This document shows positions 35,749 through 36,538 of a DNA stretch of 36,538 bases, piece after piece; the stretch's first letter is position 1, and each line of letters begins with the position of its first letter. Source of the DNA: Site-B1 sp963722665 (GTDB lineage: Bacteria > Bacteroidota > Bacteroidia > Flavobacteriales > Flavobacteriaceae). The stretch spans positions 1-36,538 of the forward strand of contig CAVRNW010000015.1 in the NCBI GenBank assembly GCA_963722665.1. The letters are read 5' to 3'. A program made the translations under genes and the position numbers. The notes below the pieces were generated by a model. It was not told where the DNA came from. It did no database searches and saw only the letters and a program-made list of their open reading frames with translations.

Positions 35749-36138
35749 ATGAGTAAACTGTTTGCCATATTCTTTTCTACTTTGATAATGATTCAAAGTA
35801 CTAACATTAGTTTTGAGGACATTTCAAAACTGAATGTGCTATTGGAACATGCCGATTACCATCATGAAATGTACGGAGACAGTTTTTTTGATTTTTTGAC
35901 TGAACATTACGGGTCAGATATGCAACAACATCAAAACGATCACAAACAACATCAGGAACTGCCATTCAAGCATCACCAGGATCGTACTCATATAGTTTTT
36001 GATTTTACAATAGGTTCTAAATTCAATCTTGAAGATAAGAGCCAAAGAGGTATTGAGGCACCGCTTAATTTTTACTATAAAGAATCTTCTTCTTCCTTCG
36101 AAAAACGGTCCGTTTTCCAACCTCCCAAATCATCATAA
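35749..36138 (+). CDS. Small exported histidine-rich protein upstream of a CzcA-type pump
   Basis: 129 residues with an N-terminal signal or anchor segment (MSKLFAIFFSTLIMIQSTNI). A hydrophilic part has ten histidines between residues 34 and 81 (H34, 38, 39, 53, 61, 65, 68, 75, 76, 81). FFDFLTEHYGS is a compact conserved-looking motif. Placed 77 bases before an HME-RND pump, it is plausibly a periplasmic metal-binding accessory or sensor of the efflux operon. That is inference from composition and position only; I do not recognise a named family. The gene is intact. Confidence 0.7.
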   Translation: MSKLFAIFFSTLIMIQSTNISFEDISKLNVLLEHADYHHEMYGDSFFDFLTEHYGSDMQQHQNDHKQHQELPFKHHQDRTHIVFDFTIGSKFNLEDKSQRGIEAPLNFYYKESSSSFEKRSVFQPPKSS

Positions 36139-36215
36139 TTCATTATAAAAAACATTGGTTGAGCTGTACAAATTAAAAATTATGCAGTACTTAATGATTA
36201 TAATTACTATGAATT

Positions 36216-36425
36216 ATGTTAGAAAAAATTATACGATTTAGCTTAAAGAACAAGCTTATCATTTTACTTTTTATTGCATCCGTTATTGGTTTTGGTATAT
36301 TCTCCCTGACCAGAATTTCTATTGGTGCTGTTCCTGATATTACCAATAACCAGGTTCAGGTAATTACAACTTCCAGAAACCTTTCCGACTCAGGATGTCG
36401 AGCAATTCATAACGTATCCTATTGA
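36216..36425 (+). CDS. czcA: CzcA/CusA heavy-metal RND efflux permease, N-terminal fragment
   Basis: Inner-membrane proton-driven pump that exports metal cations through a tripartite complex. The start MLEKIIRFSLKNKLIILLFI is the first transmembrane helix, followed by the diagnostic porter-domain entry ISIGAVPDITNNQVQVITTS. The frame stops at 36423-36425 because of an extra G at about 36387. Coding continues in the next frame from TQDVEQFITYPIELEIANLP. The specific metal (Zn/Co/Cd or Cu/Ag) cannot be told from this part. Confidence 0.85.
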   Translation: MLEKIIRFSLKNKLIILLFIASVIGFGIFSLTRISIGAVPDITNNQVQVITTSRNLSDSGCRAIHNVSY

Positions 36426-36538
36426 GCTTGAAATCGCCAATCTGCCGGGCGTTAAAGAGATCAGGTCTATATCTAAATTTGGTTTATCTGTTGTGACTAT
36501 TGTTTTTGATGACGACATGGGCACCTATTTACCAAGGC
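36388..36538 (+). CDS. czcA: CzcA/CusA permease, continuation (runs off window)
   Basis: Frame +1 relative to the preceding fragment, reading TQDVEQFITYPIELEIANLP, GVKEIRSISKFGLSVVTIVF and DDDMGTYLPR, all classical HME-RND porter sequence. It has no start of its own and continues past the window end; full-length relatives are about 1,030-1,450 residues. Confidence 0.8.

Overview
The window is AT-rich, gene-dense DNA from a member of the Bacteroidota, almost certainly the family Flavobacteriaceae. The evidence is protein similarity throughout, PorZ and type IX secretion (T9SS) sorting domains, TAnnTTTG-type -7 promoter boxes, and translation starts without Shine-Dalgarno sequences. Genus cannot be decided from the sequence alone. 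I see no rRNA, tRNA, CRISPR array, transposase or phage gene.

Layout. (1) 1-3144: the 3' part of a PEP/pyruvate-binding-domain protein, then gdhA (glutamate dehydrogenase) with a terminator. (2) 3206-8694: a tightly packed run porZ - recO - TonB-dependent receptor; porZ and the receptor each carry indels. (3) 8939-28950: about 20 kb of tandem, very large secreted T9SS cargo genes, called here A, B, C and D. Each has a signal peptide and its own N-terminal 'head' (A: thrombospondin-3 repeats; B: seven FG-GAP repeats plus ASPIC/UnbV; C/D: SdrD_B-like, Ig-like and jelly-roll domains). Each continues into a LamG domain, a shared 'constant tail' of about 550 residues and a T9SS C-terminal sorting domain. 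C and D are fused: the end of C and the start of D are missing at a sharp junction at 24562/24563. (4) 29034-32072, minus strand: a Tas-type aldo/keto reductase, an OmpA-family coiled-coil lipoprotein and exonuclease III, with palindromic intergenic elements. (5) 32252-36538: a large multiply frameshifted outer-membrane protein of unknown function, a small His-rich exported protein, and the start of a CzcA/CusA heavy-metal RND pump that runs off the window.

Reading state. Many long genes are broken by single-base indels, nearly all insertions. They are dense in the constant tails of A, B and D, where copies resemble each other, and sparse or absent in the unique heads and in short genes (gdhA, recO, tas, ompA-like, xth). 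The simplest explanation is uncorrected consensus error in repeated DNA, but real decay cannot be excluded from one sequence. I give both the reconstructed extents and the readable fragments.

How the parts fit. PorZ is a surface component of the T9SS attachment complex, and A-D are T9SS cargo encoded just downstream. The most interesting possibility is a variable-head / constant-tail family of surface proteins. Its members appear to exchange sequence: two tracts (171 bp between B and C with one mismatch; 137 bp between B and D with none) are far more alike than their flanks. The upstream regions of A, B and C also share TCGA-centred motifs, suggesting co-regulation.
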